Source: Natronosalvus sp042663485 (GTDB taxonomy: Archaea > Halobacteriota > Halobacteria > Halobacteriales > Natrialbaceae). Taken from it: a DNA stretch of 64,000 nt. Of the stretch, positions 50,415 to 59,693 are shown one piece after another; position 1 is the first letter of the stretch, and each line of letters starts with the position of its first letter. The notes below the pieces were generated by a model, which worked only from the letters and a program-made list of their open reading frames with translations, did no database searches and was not told the origin of the DNA. The stretch is from NCBI GenBank assembly GCA_042663485.1, contig JBHTAF010000002.1. One strand, 5' to 3'. The position numbers were made by a program, and so were the translations under genes.

Positions 50415-52003
50415 GCGCCATCGGGTCGATCAAGGCGAACTGGCGCGTCCTGTTGTTGGTCGTCTTCCTCACGGGGGCGCTCCTCGCGCTGTTCGTCCCA
50501 CCCGACATTGTCGGGGACAGCGAGGAAGCCTACGCTACCAACGAATCCGACTCGAGTATGCACAACCTCGAGTTTGGCCTCGGTCTCGACGGCGGGACGA
50601 AGATCAGCGCCCCGGTCACGGGGATGACCGTCGAGGAAGTCAGCGTCGACGCCGAGGGCACCCAGCTGGATCGACGCGGCCAGGAGATTCAGGCCACGGT
50701 TTCGGAGGAACTCGGCCTCGAGACCGGCGATGCGCTCGTCCGGACGGACCACCAGAACGGCGAGATCAGCGTCGAGGTCTTCACCGGGAACGTCACCGAA
50801 GCGGAGTTCGCCGCGGCGCTCCAGGAAGCCGGTCTCGACGTCACCGAAGACGACGTCAGGCAGGGCGTCACGCAGGCGACCCGCGACGACATCCAGACGA
50901 CGATCGAGTTGCGGATCAACGAGGCCGGCCTCTCGGGCAGCCAGGTCTCCCAGGCCGAGATGGACGGCACCTACTACATCGTCACCGAGGCGCCCGCGAT
51001 GACCACCGAGGAGCTTCGAGCCCTGCTCGAGTACCGCGGAATCGTCGAGATCGTGATGCACTACCCCGACGGCGAGGGCGGCCAGCAAAACGAGACGGCG
51101 CTCGTCCAGTCCGACTTCGGGAGCATCGGGACGGCATCGTACAACAGCGAGCAGGGGTACGACTACGTCCCCGTCTCGGTCAACCCCGGTCCCGCCGAGG
51201 AGTACCAGCAGGCGATGGTCGAGAACGGATTCACACAAAATCCCAGCAGTTGTAGCTACGGAAACCCCGACGCTGTGGGGTCGAACTACTGTCTGCTGAC
51301 CGTCGTCGACGGCGAGGTCATCGACGCTCACAGCGTCGCGCCGACGCTCGCCTCGAGCATGGAACGCGGCGAGTGGGCCAACAGCGGCCAGTTCGAGATG
51401 ATCACGCCCAGCCAGCAGGACGCCCAGACGCTCTCGATCAACCTCCGCGCTGGCGAGCTGCGCGCCCCGCTCGACTTCGACCGGGCCCAGACGTACATGA
51501 TCAGCCCCGCGCTGGCCGAGCAGTTCAAGAACTACTCGCTGCTGATCGGGGTCCTGGCCGTGCTCACCGTCAGCGGCGTCGTCTACGTGCGCTACGGCGA
51601 CCGGCGCGTCGCCCTCCCGATGATCGTCACCGCCCTCTCCGAGGTCGTCATCCTGCTCGGCGTCGCCGCCCTGTTGCGGATGCCCCTCGACCTCTCACAC
51701 GTCGCCGGATTCATCGCCGTCGTCGGGACCGGCGTCGACGACCTGATCATCATCGCCGACGAGGTGTTAGACGAGGGCGACGTCAACTCGAGGCGCGTCT
51801 TCGAGTCCCGGTTCCGGAAGGCGTTCTGGGTCATCGGGGCTGCGGCGGCGACGACGATCGTTGCCATGTCACCCCTGGCGGTGCTCAGCCTGGGCGACCT
51901 TCGCGGGTTTGCTATCATCACAATCCTGGGCGTGCTCGTCGGGGTTCTCATCACGCGACCGGCCTACGGGGACATCCTGCGCCGGTTGTTGACCGACAAG
52001 TGA
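50411..52003 (+). CDS. secD: Preprotein translocase subunit SecD
   Basis: A 530-residue partner of SecF. It has one N-terminal helix (WRVLLLVVFLTGALLALF), the GLGLDGGTKISAPV segment, a large extracellular part and five C-terminal helices with the AALLRMPLDLSHVAGFIAVVG and GVDDLIIIADEVLDEG motifs. SecDF uses proton or ion gradients to pull preproteins across the membrane. ATG 50411 overlaps the SecF stop. Length is usual for haloarchaeal SecD. Confidence 0.95.
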   Translation: MSAIGSIKANWRVLLLVVFLTGALLALFVPPDIVGDSEEAYATNESDSSMHNLEFGLGLDGGTKISAPVTGMTVEEVSVDAEGTQLDRRGQEIQATVSEELGLETGDALVRTDHQNGEISVEVFTGNVTEAEFAAALQEAGLDVTEDDVRQGVTQATRDDIQTTIELRINEAGLSGSQVSQAEMDGTYYIVTEAPAMTTEELRALLEYRGIVEIVMHYPDGEGGQQNETALVQSDFGSIGTASYNSEQGYDYVPVSVNPGPAEEYQQAMVENGFTQNPSSCSYGNPDAVGSNYCLLTVVDGEVIDAHSVAPTLASSMERGEWANSGQFEMITPSQQDAQTLSINLRAGELRAPLDFDRAQTYMISPALAEQFKNYSLLIGVLAVLTVSGVVYVRYGDRRVALPMIVTALSEVVILLGVAALLRMPLDLSHVAGFIAVVGTGVDDLIIIADEVLDEGDVNSRRVFESRFRKAFWVIGAAAATTIVAMSPLAVLSLGDLRGFAIITILGVLVGVLITRPAYGDILRRLLTDK

Positions 52004-52213
52004 ATCACCGTGTTCGCGTTTTTCCCGCCAGTCGTCTCGAGTTCTGTAATCAATACCGAACGCTCAGATCGGCTCTGGCGAAGAAGACTAATTCGGGCTG
52101 AGTCCGCGCTGCATACGCGGATAGAGGAACACCGTGTTCGGCACAACTAACTCTTCGAGAAGACAGAACTGGCGCCTGTGTGCAGTCGTGTTTGACTGTT
52201 AGATTGCTTCCGG

Positions 52214-55200
52214 CTAGCCGCTCACACCTGTATCCCGTCGCTCGCCAGCCGCTACTTGCAGCGTAAACGAGAACGTCGCTCCCTCGCCCGGTGCTGACTC
52301 GACCCAGATGTCTCCGCCGTGGCGCTCGACGATCCGCTCGCACAGTGCGAGTCCGATGCCGGTCCCGTCGTACTCCTCGTGGGTGTGAAGCCGCTGGAAC
52401 ACCTCGAAGATGCAGTCTTGATTGTCAGTATCGATGCCGATACCCTCGTCGCGGACCGACACGATCCACTCGGACCCATCGCGTTCGGCCGAGACGTGGA
52501 TCTGGGGCTTCTCGTCGCCGCTGTAGGTGATTGCGTTCTCCAGCAGGTTCTGGAACACCTGGCGGAGCTGGCTGGCATCACCGCTGACGCGAGGAAGGTC
52601 GTCGACGGTGATATCGGCGTCGCTCTCCGCGATCTGGATCCGAAGATCCGCCAGTACGTCGCCGAACACGGTATCGAGGTCGATGAGTTCCAGCGGATCG
52701 CCCTGCGTCTCGACACGCGAATAGGCGAGCAGCCCGTCGATTATCTCGCGCATGCGGTTGGCCCCATCCACCGCGAATTCGAGAAACTCCTCGCCGTCCT
52801 CGTCGAGCGCGTTCTCGTACCGTCGTTCGAGCAGCTGAAGGTAGGTCGAGACCATCCGGAGTGGCTCCTGCAGGTCGTGGGAAGCGGCGTAGGCGAACTG
52901 CTCGAGCCGTTCGTTCGATGATTCGAGTCGCTCGATCACCTCTTCTAACCGTTGCTCGCGCTGCTTGCGTTCAGTAATATCCTGGGCCGCTCCGCGGAAC
53001 GAGATGGGCTCGTTATCGACGACCTCCGGGACGCCCTGCAGCCGCAGCCATCGTATGTCGCCGCTGTTCGTACGGATTCGTACCTCCACGTCGAAGGGGT
53101 TGCCCGAGTCGAGCGCGTTCTCGACGGCGGCCTCGACGATCGCCTGGTCGTCCTCGTGATACATGTCGAGGGCATCCTCCAGCGGCGGTTCCTCGTCGGA
53201 ATCCACTTCCAGAAGCTCGAAGATGTGATCGGTCCAGAACACGTCCTTCGTTTCCGGGTCGATCTCCCAGCCGCCGACGTCCGCGATGCGTTCGGTTTTC
53301 TCGAGTAAGTCGAGCGTCCGTTCGAGTTCACGTTCGCGCTCGATCTGTTCGGTAACGTCGCGCGTCAATGCAAGCTGGGACGTCGTCCCGTCGGGGCGAT
53401 GCAGCGGCGCCGCGTGCGTTTCCATGTGCCGGCGCGTGCCGTCTAGCCCGACGATGTCGAACTCCAGGACGCCTCGCTCGCCCCGACAGATCCGCTCGTT
53501 GAACTCGCGGAACGTCTCGCGGTGTTCGGGGGCGATCAGCCCGTAGACGGATTCGCCGATCACCGCCGATTCCGAGTCGGCCCCCACCATGTCGAGCCCG
53601 GCGGAGTTCATCTGGATCAGAGTGCCGTCGTCGGCAACGGTCTTGATGCACTCGGGCGCGGTCTCGACGAGCGCACTAAGGTGCTCTGTGCGCTCGCGCA
53701 GTTCCTGCTCGCGGTGGCGGCGCTCGAGTTCGTATTGCACCCACTGACCCATCAGGTGCTGAAACGTCCGTTCGGCCTCCGAAAACGCTTCCGCTCTCGG
53801 TTCGGTCGAAACAAACCAGAACGTCCGGTTACTGTCGTCCTCGAATTCGAGGTACGTTCCGAGGTACGTCCGCACGCCGAACGTGTCGTAGCACAGCTTG
53901 CCTTCGAACCCGCCGCTCGTCGGAGCGGTAATTGCACAGGTTCCCCCCTCGTCCGCAGGCACACGGCAGTACGTTTCGGAGAGAGGATACGATTTGCCCG
54001 GATTGAGCTGTTCGTGCTCCCCGTTCGTGACCTCCACCTCGAAGTGATCAGTGTCCGGTTCTGCGATGGCGATACCGCCGAGCTCCATATCGAAGTGTTC
54101 ACAGCCAAGATCGAGTAAGTCCTGGAGCTTCTCCTCGAACGTCCGATCGGGATCGGACGTTATCTCGTACAATTGCTGTTGGGCTCGTTCCCACTTCCTG
54201 CGCTCGCTATTGTCGCGGACCACCGCGAGCAGGACCGGACGGCCGTTATGCTCCATCCGAGACGCAGAGATTTCTGCCGGAATCTGGCCCCGGTCTTTGG
54301 TGTGACAGGTAAGTTCATCAGTCCACCCAGTGCCGTCTTCGAACACCCCCTCGACGAATTCCCGGAACGCGTCGAGTTCGTTGGGGTGTATGTCGGAGGG
54401 GGCGATGGCCATCAATTCGTCGTGCGTATAGCCGAGCATCTCGGTTGCGGCCCGGTTCGCGTCGACGATCTCGTCCGCTTCGGGGTCGACGATGAGGATG
54501 CCGTCGTGACTGCTCTCGAAAATGCGCTCCAGGTACTCTTGCCGTTCCGTTAACGCCGCCTTCACCTCGGTCCGTTCTTGCAGCGTCTGCAGCATGCGAT
54601 CGACCTTCGGCTCCATCTTCTCGGAGCCGAAGAACTTCTCGGGTGGTGTGTAGTAGAAGTTCTGTGAGACGGTGCTGTTGGAGACGATGTGTGGGTGCGT
54701 CTTGATAACGTCGTGGATAACTGATGCCGGGAACCGCTCCCGGTTGTACTGGCACATAACGGCGTAGTCTTCGTCCTGGTAGAGGGGATTGAGCACAGCC
54801 TCGTACTCGACCAGTTCGTCGGTGCTCGTGTCTCCCTCTAGTGCCCACGTCATCTCGGCGGCCGCTCTGAGTCCCGTGTAGCCATCCTCGTCTTTCGCCT
54901 GTTCGAGCGACTCCTCCCAGAATTCCAGCATGGTGGTCCTGTCGAACTCGCCGTTTCGGCGGTAGGTATCCGCTGGTGTGAGGACGGAGAGTGCACCCGA
55001 TTCGAGGGCGGTGTTCACGTCGATACCGTGATCCCGTATCGCCTCCACGACTGCTTCCCTGGAGTTGTCGTCGGCGACGTACAGACACTGTTCGCCACGT
55101 TCGAGCCCCTCGCAGATGAACGGAATTGCAGATGCAAATTGGTCTTCACGGCGCTCGTAGATCAGTGCAAAATGGTCGTTCGAGTGGTCGTGGGTGTCCT

Positions 55201-55306
55201 GGGGCTCGGTCGGCTCCCGAAGCTCCGAGTGCTGATGCAGCGCTCCCAACCCACCCTCGCGGTCCGGTCTTCGCTGTCGCGTACCGCGCTCGACCTGGTT
55301 ACTCAC
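52214..55306 (-). CDS. MEDS-PAS sensor histidine kinase
   Basis: A 1030-residue multi-domain kinase. Residues about 35-230 form a MEDS (methanogen/methylotroph DcmR sensory) domain with HFALIYERREDQFASAIPFI. Several PAS repeats follow (around ESSHDGILIVDPEADEIVDAN, then MNSAGLDMVGADSES and SNEPISFRGAAQD), with a GAF-like part between two of them. The phosphoacceptor is in YAASHDLQEPLRMVSTYLQLL, and the ATPase has NAITYSGDEKP, DEGIGIDTDNQD and GTGIGLALCERIV. The start codon is GTG (MSNQVERGTRQR). It has no membrane segment, so it senses internal signals. No response regulator is adjacent. Confidence 0.93.
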   Translation of the reverse strand: MSNQVERGTRQRRPDREGGLGALHQHSELREPTEPQDTHDHSNDHFALIYERREDQFASAIPFICEGLERGEQCLYVADDNSREAVVEAIRDHGIDVNTALESGALSVLTPADTYRRNGEFDRTTMLEFWEESLEQAKDEDGYTGLRAAAEMTWALEGDTSTDELVEYEAVLNPLYQDEDYAVMCQYNRERFPASVIHDVIKTHPHIVSNSTVSQNFYYTPPEKFFGSEKMEPKVDRMLQTLQERTEVKAALTERQEYLERIFESSHDGILIVDPEADEIVDANRAATEMLGYTHDELMAIAPSDIHPNELDAFREFVEGVFEDGTGWTDELTCHTKDRGQIPAEISASRMEHNGRPVLLAVVRDNSERRKWERAQQQLYEITSDPDRTFEEKLQDLLDLGCEHFDMELGGIAIAEPDTDHFEVEVTNGEHEQLNPGKSYPLSETYCRVPADEGGTCAITAPTSGGFEGKLCYDTFGVRTYLGTYLEFEDDSNRTFWFVSTEPRAEAFSEAERTFQHLMGQWVQYELERRHREQELRERTEHLSALVETAPECIKTVADDGTLIQMNSAGLDMVGADSESAVIGESVYGLIAPEHRETFREFNERICRGERGVLEFDIVGLDGTRRHMETHAAPLHRPDGTTSQLALTRDVTEQIERERELERTLDLLEKTERIADVGGWEIDPETKDVFWTDHIFELLEVDSDEEPPLEDALDMYHEDDQAIVEAAVENALDSGNPFDVEVRIRTNSGDIRWLRLQGVPEVVDNEPISFRGAAQDITERKQREQRLEEVIERLESSNERLEQFAYAASHDLQEPLRMVSTYLQLLERRYENALDEDGEEFLEFAVDGANRMREIIDGLLAYSRVETQGDPLELIDLDTVFGDVLADLRIQIAESDADITVDDLPRVSGDASQLRQVFQNLLENAITYSGDEKPQIHVSAERDGSEWIVSVRDEGIGIDTDNQDCIFEVFQRLHTHEEYDGTGIGLALCERIVERHGGDIWVESAPGEGATFSFTLQVAAGERRDTGVSG

Positions 55307-55407
55307 TAAATCATATTATTCACGGAGATTCTTAACTCTGGTCCCCAATTAGACCAGGTGATCCATCGATCACCTGCTACTGATTTTAGCAAATGCTAGG
55401 TTTCGCG

Positions 55408-55590
55408 TCACCCAGACCACTGACACCGGGGACACGCCTCGACGAAATCGTCCTCGTCGCCGTGCGTTCGGCAGTAGTCGACCGAGACCAGGCGATCACC
55501 GCAAAACAGGTGCTGGATTCCGGCACGAAGCTCATCGCTCGAGGCTCGGAGCGACAGGGAAAATATCGACAGTGGGTATTTGGTAGGCAC
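55408..55590 (-). CDS. Possible small zinc-binding protein downstream of rimI
   Basis: A 60-residue frame on the minus strand, starting 13 nt after the rimI stop. It ends with CRTHGDEDDFVEACPRCQWSG, a Cys-x2-His-type then CPRC pattern typical of short zinc fingers, and it begins MPTKYPLSIFSLSLRASSDE. Codon bias is moderate and I recognise no family. The position and Cys motif favour a real gene; the poor N-terminus favours a chance frame or a truncated remnant. Confidence 0.4.
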   Translation of the reverse strand: MPTKYPLSIFSLSLRASSDELRAGIQHLFCGDRLVSVDYCRTHGDEDDFVEACPRCQWSG

Positions 55591-55603
55591 GGCCGACAGC
55601 GGA

Positions 55604-56086
55604 TCAGACCAGCTCGCGAACCATCACGATGGCGTCCTCGCCGTCCTCGTAGTACCGCGGCACTCGCCGCAGCGGGTCGAAGCCGAACCGGTCGTAGAGG
55701 CGTTTCGCCCCGTCGTTCGATTCTCGAACCTCGAGTTTCGCCGAGTGAGCACCCTGACTCGCGAGGACGGCGAGGGATCGACCCAGCAGCGCCGAGCCGA
55801 TACCCGAGCCGCGCCAGTCGGGATGGACGGCGACGTCCTTGATGTGACCGATGTCGCGGCCGTAGTTCGGCGTCACGTCCGAGACGACGTACCCGGCGAT
55901 CCGCCCGTCGCCGGTTTCGGCGACCAGAAACCCGGGCTCGCCCAGAAACTGGGTGAACGCGTCGTATGGCCAGGGCTGGGGGAACGACGTGTCCTCGATC
56001 CGCACGACGGCGAGGAGGTCGGCCCGCTCGGCCTGGCGGATCGTCACGCCGTCTCGAGTCCGCGTCGACTCGGTCGGGGTCGTCAC
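55604..56086 (-). CDS. rimI: Ribosomal-protein-alanine N-acetyltransferase
   Basis: A 160-residue GNAT enzyme of the RimI type that acetylates protein N-termini. The motif A is DVAVHPDWRGSGIGSALLGR near residues 88-107, after IEDTSFPQPWPYDAFTQFLG, the signature that defines RimI/Ard1. C-terminal LEVRESNDGAKRLYDRFGF and YYEDGEDAIVMVREL agree. ATG at 56086 starts a short polar lead. In archaea it acetylates many proteins co-translationally. Confidence 0.92.
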   Translation of the reverse strand: MTTPTESTRTRDGVTIRQAERADLLAVVRIEDTSFPQPWPYDAFTQFLGEPGFLVAETGDGRIAGYVVSDVTPNYGRDIGHIKDVAVHPDWRGSGIGSALLGRSLAVLASQGAHSAKLEVRESNDGAKRLYDRFGFDPLRRVPRYYEDGEDAIVMVRELV

Positions 56087-56189
56087 AGGAGGGAGTATCG
56101 ACGTGGGGGTAAAAGAAGTACGCGACCGTTTACCTCGTTCGTCGAGTGTGGATTTCGGTTCGAAGTCGGCGTTTCAGCTGGACGCCGTC

Positions 56190-56681
56190 TCAGGCCGGGA
56201 TCGCTCCCATATCGAACTCCTCGGTGAGCGACTTCAACTCCTCGAGGGCGTCCTGTTCCTCACGAAGGTTCTCCTCGAGCAGGTCGGCCGCGTCGCCTAA
56301 GTCCATCTGGGCCGCCAGCGGGATCAGGTTGCCGTAAGCCGCGATCTCGTAGTGTTCGGTCTTCTCGGCGGCCGCCATGTTGTGGTAGTCGAGGACGTCC
56401 TGACTGGGGTCAGTCTCGAGGAACTCCTCGTACTCCTCGATTAGCCCCTCGATGCCTTCGCACTCTTCCTTTTCAGGCGGCTCGCCGAACATGTCGAACA
56501 CCTCCTCGAGGCGGTCGATGTGCGTCTGGGTCTCCTCGCGGTGTTCGGCGAAGGCGTTCGCGATTTCCTCACGCTCGGTGTGTTCCTCGAGGTCTTCCAG
56601 CGCGTCGAGTAGCTGGTGCTCGGCGTGGTAGATGTCCTCGAGTCCGTGCTCGAACAGGTCGTGGATCGTTTCGGTGCTCAT
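56190..56681 (-). CDS. DUF892/YciE-family ferritin-like protein
   Basis: A 163-residue four-helix protein. It starts MSTETIHDLFEHGLEDIYHA and has repeated helices rich in Glu and His (HAEHQLLDALEDLEEHTERE; HREETQTHIDRLEEVFDMFG; AAAEKTEHYEIAAYGNLI) that place metal ligands as in ferritin-like DUF892. Such proteins are stress related. The ATG at 56681 is preferred; the upstream frame (VVLGGVRIGGS) has no conserved part. It forms a possible unit with the DUF6360 gene upstream, 64 nt away. Confidence 0.88.
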   Translation of the reverse strand: MSTETIHDLFEHGLEDIYHAEHQLLDALEDLEEHTEREEIANAFAEHREETQTHIDRLEEVFDMFGEPPEKEECEGIEGLIEEYEEFLETDPSQDVLDYHNMAAAEKTEHYEIAAYGNLIPLAAQMDLGDAADLLEENLREEQDALEELKSLTEEFDMGAIPA

Positions 56682-56745
56682 GGAACCACCGATTCGGACT
56701 CCGCCAAGCACGACCAAACCTCGTCAGCCTGCGATGGCAGGCGGG

Positions 56746-57099
56746 TTACTCGGATGCTGATTCAGAATCCGAATCCGCAGTCGAGGTCGAACTCGAGTCT
56801 GCTTCCGAGCCCGTATCCGCATCTGTGGCTTCCTCGACGCGACCGGCATGTTTCTCGAGATCAGCCGCCAGCGCCCGCGCCTGATCTGGCGTCAAACGAA
56901 CCTCCTCCATGTGCGCCGGCAAGTGGTCTTCCATCATGTTGTCCAGCTCGAGTTGCAGTTTGACGTGGTCGGGGTTCTTCCGGGGAGCCGTCGCGTCCAC
57001 CACCGCATCGCGCTCGGCCTCGAAATCGTGCCCCGTCACGACGGCGTCGGCGAGATCCAGTGTCGTGTACGCGGTGACGCGCATGAGTCGGTCGGCCAT
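56746..57099 (-). CDS. DUF6360-like protein
   Basis: A 117-residue protein beginning MADRLMRVTAYTTLDLADAV. The core RKNPDHVKLQLELDNMMEDH and VRLTPDQARALAADLEKHAG match the haloarchaeal family I recall as DUF6360. The tail is Ser/Asp-rich and disordered. It lies 4 nt downstream of the siroheme reductase stop, in the same direction, so the genes are probably co-transcribed. Function is unknown. Confidence 0.8.
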   Translation of the reverse strand: MADRLMRVTAYTTLDLADAVVTGHDFEAERDAVVDATAPRKNPDHVKLQLELDNMMEDHLPAHMEEVRLTPDQARALAADLEKHAGRVEEATDADTGSEADSSSTSTADSDSESASE

Positions 57100-57103
57100 C
57101 GGT

Positions 57104-58879
57104 TCAGTCGTCGGACGGTATCGGCGACCCGTCGGGCGTCGCCGGGGCCGGGCTCTCGTCCAGGGCGTCCTGGTCGGCGTAGGGGTACCAGGTCCGCTTG
57201 GTGTTGTGCATGTACGGATCCTCGTAGTCGGTCTCCTCGGGTTCGATGAGGTCCGCCAGTTCGTCGTCGTCTCGAGCGGCGACGAACTCGCGGAAGCTCT
57301 CTTCGCCCTCCCGGGCATCAGCGAAGTTCTCGAGCAGGTTCGCGATCGCTCCCGGCACTTCGTCGACGGGAACTCGCTCGCCGACCCAGGAGGCGAACTG
57401 CGGATTCTCGCCGAGGCCGCCACCCAGGCCGATGTCGAGCGCCTCGACCGGTTCGCCGTCCTTGCGCGTCTTCATCCCCCGCAGGGAGACGTCGGCGATC
57501 TGGGGCTGGGCGCACGACGCGGTACACCCCGAGAGGTGAATGTGGAAGTCGTCGACGCCCTCCGGTAGGTCGACGTTCTCGACCAGCCAGCGCGAGAAGC
57601 GAACCTGCCGGTTCTTCGTCTCGACGATCGAGAGCGAACAGAACTCGGTGCCGGTACAGGCGATCGATCCGCGCTGGAACGGGTGCGGGTCCGGACTGTA
57701 GGTCTCGAGCAGGGGCTCCGCGAGCAGGTCGTCCAGATTCTCGTCGGGGACGTCCGTGAAGACGACGTTCTGGCGCTGGGTGAGACGAACCTCGCCGGAA
57801 CCGTACTCGTCGGCGATGTCGGCCAGTTCGAGGGCATCGTCGGCGCCGATCCGGCCGACGAGGACGTTCAACCCGACGTACGAATTGCCGTCCGGTTGGT
57901 CGTGAACGCCGACGTGGTCGTGTTTCCCGGCGGCCTCGCCGGCGTTGTAGGAGTACGACGAGCGCAGGTCCTCGCCCGCAGTCTCGAGGTCGAAGTCGAC
58001 GTACTCCTCCTGGAGCACGTCGCGAACCTTCTCGGGCCCCCACTCGTCGACGAGGAACTTCATCCGAGCGGCGTAGCGGTTCTCGCGGTTGCCGTAGTCC
58101 CGGAACAGCCCGGAGATGCCGCCGGCGACCTCGACGGCCTGCTCGGGCGTGACGAAGACGTCGATCCCGCGAGCAAATCGGGGCTCGTTGCGAGCCAGAC
58201 CGCCGCCGACGCGGACGTTGTAGCCGGTCACCGTCTCGCCGTCGATTTCCTTCTCGGCAGGTTCGAACGCGAGGTCGTTGATGTCGCCCTGACCACAGCC
58301 CTCGTCACAGCCGGTTACCGCTACCTTCCACTTCCGGGGGAGATTCGAGTGCGCCTCGTTTCGCTTGAACGTGTCGTGAAGCTCGTCGGCCAGCGCACCG
58401 GCGTCGACGTGTTCGTGCTCGTCTTTCCCCGCGACCGGACAGCCGACGATGTTCCGCCAGGAGTCGCCACAGGCCTGCACCGCCGAGAGGCCGACCTCCT
58501 CGAGTCGGTCGAAGATGGCGGGCACGTCCTCGAGGTTGATCCAGTGGAGCTGGACCGCCTGGCGGGTCGTCACGTCGAGCCAGCCGTTGCCGAACTCCGG
58601 ATTGGCGGCGGGGCCGTTCGAGTACTCCTTCGCGAGTTCGGCCAGGACACGAAACTGTCCCGGCTCGAGGACCCCGCTCGGCGGACCGACCCGGAGCATG
58701 AAATAGGACTCCTGGCCAGCGCGCTGGTGGTACAGTCCGTACCACTTGAAGCGCTCGAACCAGGCGTCGTGTTCGTCCTCGGGGATCGACTCCCACCCCG
58801 ACGCGGCGAACTCCTCGATCGCCTCCCTGATATCGGTCCCGTACAGTTCGTCTTTCCAGTTCTCGACGTCGCTTGGCAT
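57104..58879 (-). CDS. nirA: Ferredoxin-dependent nitrite-reductase-type siroheme enzyme
   Basis: A 591-residue nitrite/sulfite reductase. The four cluster/siroheme cysteines are in ACTGTEFCSLSIVETKNRQV and LSGCTASCAQPQI. The first motif matches nitrite reductases (CTGxxFC and ETK), not sulfite reductases. The N-terminal WDVTTRQAVQLHWI-like stretch and WRNIVGCPVAGKDEHE are family features, and the repeat in the two halves is visible. Nitrite assimilation with ferredoxin is the likely role, yet no nitrate reductase or transporter is near, so sulfite cannot be excluded. ATG at 58879 (MPSDVENWKDEL) is preferred to GTG 58885. Confidence 0.9.
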   Translation of the reverse strand: MPSDVENWKDELYGTDIREAIEEFAASGWESIPEDEHDAWFERFKWYGLYHQRAGQESYFMLRVGPPSGVLEPGQFRVLAELAKEYSNGPAANPEFGNGWLDVTTRQAVQLHWINLEDVPAIFDRLEEVGLSAVQACGDSWRNIVGCPVAGKDEHEHVDAGALADELHDTFKRNEAHSNLPRKWKVAVTGCDEGCGQGDINDLAFEPAEKEIDGETVTGYNVRVGGGLARNEPRFARGIDVFVTPEQAVEVAGGISGLFRDYGNRENRYAARMKFLVDEWGPEKVRDVLQEEYVDFDLETAGEDLRSSYSYNAGEAAGKHDHVGVHDQPDGNSYVGLNVLVGRIGADDALELADIADEYGSGEVRLTQRQNVVFTDVPDENLDDLLAEPLLETYSPDPHPFQRGSIACTGTEFCSLSIVETKNRQVRFSRWLVENVDLPEGVDDFHIHLSGCTASCAQPQIADVSLRGMKTRKDGEPVEALDIGLGGGLGENPQFASWVGERVPVDEVPGAIANLLENFADAREGEESFREFVAARDDDELADLIEPEETDYEDPYMHNTKRTWYPYADQDALDESPAPATPDGSPIPSDD

Positions 58880-58924
58880 CTGCACCGGGCTACGCGGACC
58901 ACCTACAAGGCCCCGGCCGTGGCG

Positions 58925-59299
58925 TCAGTTCTCCCCGCCTCTCGCCCGTTCCGGCGGTATTTGCCGGCCCGATTCGACCGCTCCAGCGGACGACGGCTCG
59001 AGCGTCGCCTGGACGGCCGACGCCTCGTACCGTTCGAACTCGCCGTCGACGACCCGGCCGACCGGCAGGCGTTCGAGCGAGGAGTGACGGCCACACTCGA
59101 GACACCGGCCGACCGCCCCCGCAACTACGCTGGTGCCGTCGACCCCGACGTCCGTGAACCCTTCGAGCAGGACGTACGCCGGTTCGCACCGACAGAATCG
59201 GCCGCGAGCGAGGGTCCAGACGTCGCTCGCGCCGACCGTCCGGGAATCGTCGACGCTGATCCACGCCCCGTCGTCGAGGGTACGCAACGAGATGGCCAT
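58925..59299 (-). CDS. Cys-containing hypothetical protein upstream of nirA
   Basis: A 124-residue protein with MAISLRTLDDGAWISVDDSR at its start, then GRFCRCEPAYVLLEGF and VVAGAVGRCLECGRHSSL. Two Cys pairs (CRC, CLEC) could bind zinc. The C-terminus is a low-complexity basic/acidic tail. It lies 45 nt upstream of the nirA start on the same strand, so a shared transcript is possible. No family is recognised; the longer in-frame start (59434) gives a less convincing N-terminus. Confidence 0.55.
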   Translation of the reverse strand: MAISLRTLDDGAWISVDDSRTVGASDVWTLARGRFCRCEPAYVLLEGFTDVGVDGTSVVAGAVGRCLECGRHSSLERLPVGRVVDGEFERYEASAVQATLEPSSAGAVESGRQIPPERARGGEN

Positions 59300-59481
59300 G
59301 CCCTCGCTTCGGGTGGCAGCCACCTTCGTCCATCGGCCCGTGCAATGCTTCGCCGTTGTCGTGACGGCTGTTTGGGCGGAGATCGCAAGCAGGCGTTGCC
59401 ATCTTTCGTTTCGTCCCGTCAGAGATACCAGCAATCGTTACCCGAGAACGGGAGCAGGGGTATCGCTTGCACCCGAAGCCG

Positions 59482-59489
59482 TGCTTAAG
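59482..59489 (+). promoter_or_regulatory. TATA-like element before the two small coupled genes
   Basis: TGCTTAAG lies about 25 nt before the ATG at 59514, which supports a leaderless start for the first small gene. Confidence 0.4.
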
Positions 59490-59513
59490 CGATGGCCGAC
59501 CATACGGGGGAGT

Positions 59514-59693
59514 ATGCCCGACGATCCGTCACGGCCACACGACCGCCCATCACGCCGCCAGCCCTCCGAACGCAGGATACGGAGTCGCCAGCACGTCTCC
59601 GCCGACGTGGCTCCGGAATTGCACCTCCCTCCTATCGAATCCGGCGCGTCGCGATCGGTACCGACCGACGATCCGACGGAGGATACACGATGA
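59514..59693 (+). CDS. 59-residue basic microprotein, first of a coupled pair
   Basis: A short protein, MPDDPSRPHDRPSRRQPSER at its start, rich in Arg, His and Pro, with a more acidic C-terminal end (ESGASRSVPTDDPTEDTR). It has no cysteines or membrane segment. The stop overlaps the ATG of the following small gene by 4 nt (ATGA), and a TATA-like box lies upstream at leaderless spacing. Such features favour a real gene. It may be intrinsically disordered; no function is assigned. Confidence 0.5.
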   Translation: MPDDPSRPHDRPSRRQPSERRIRSRQHVSADVAPELHLPPIESGASRSVPTDDPTEDTR

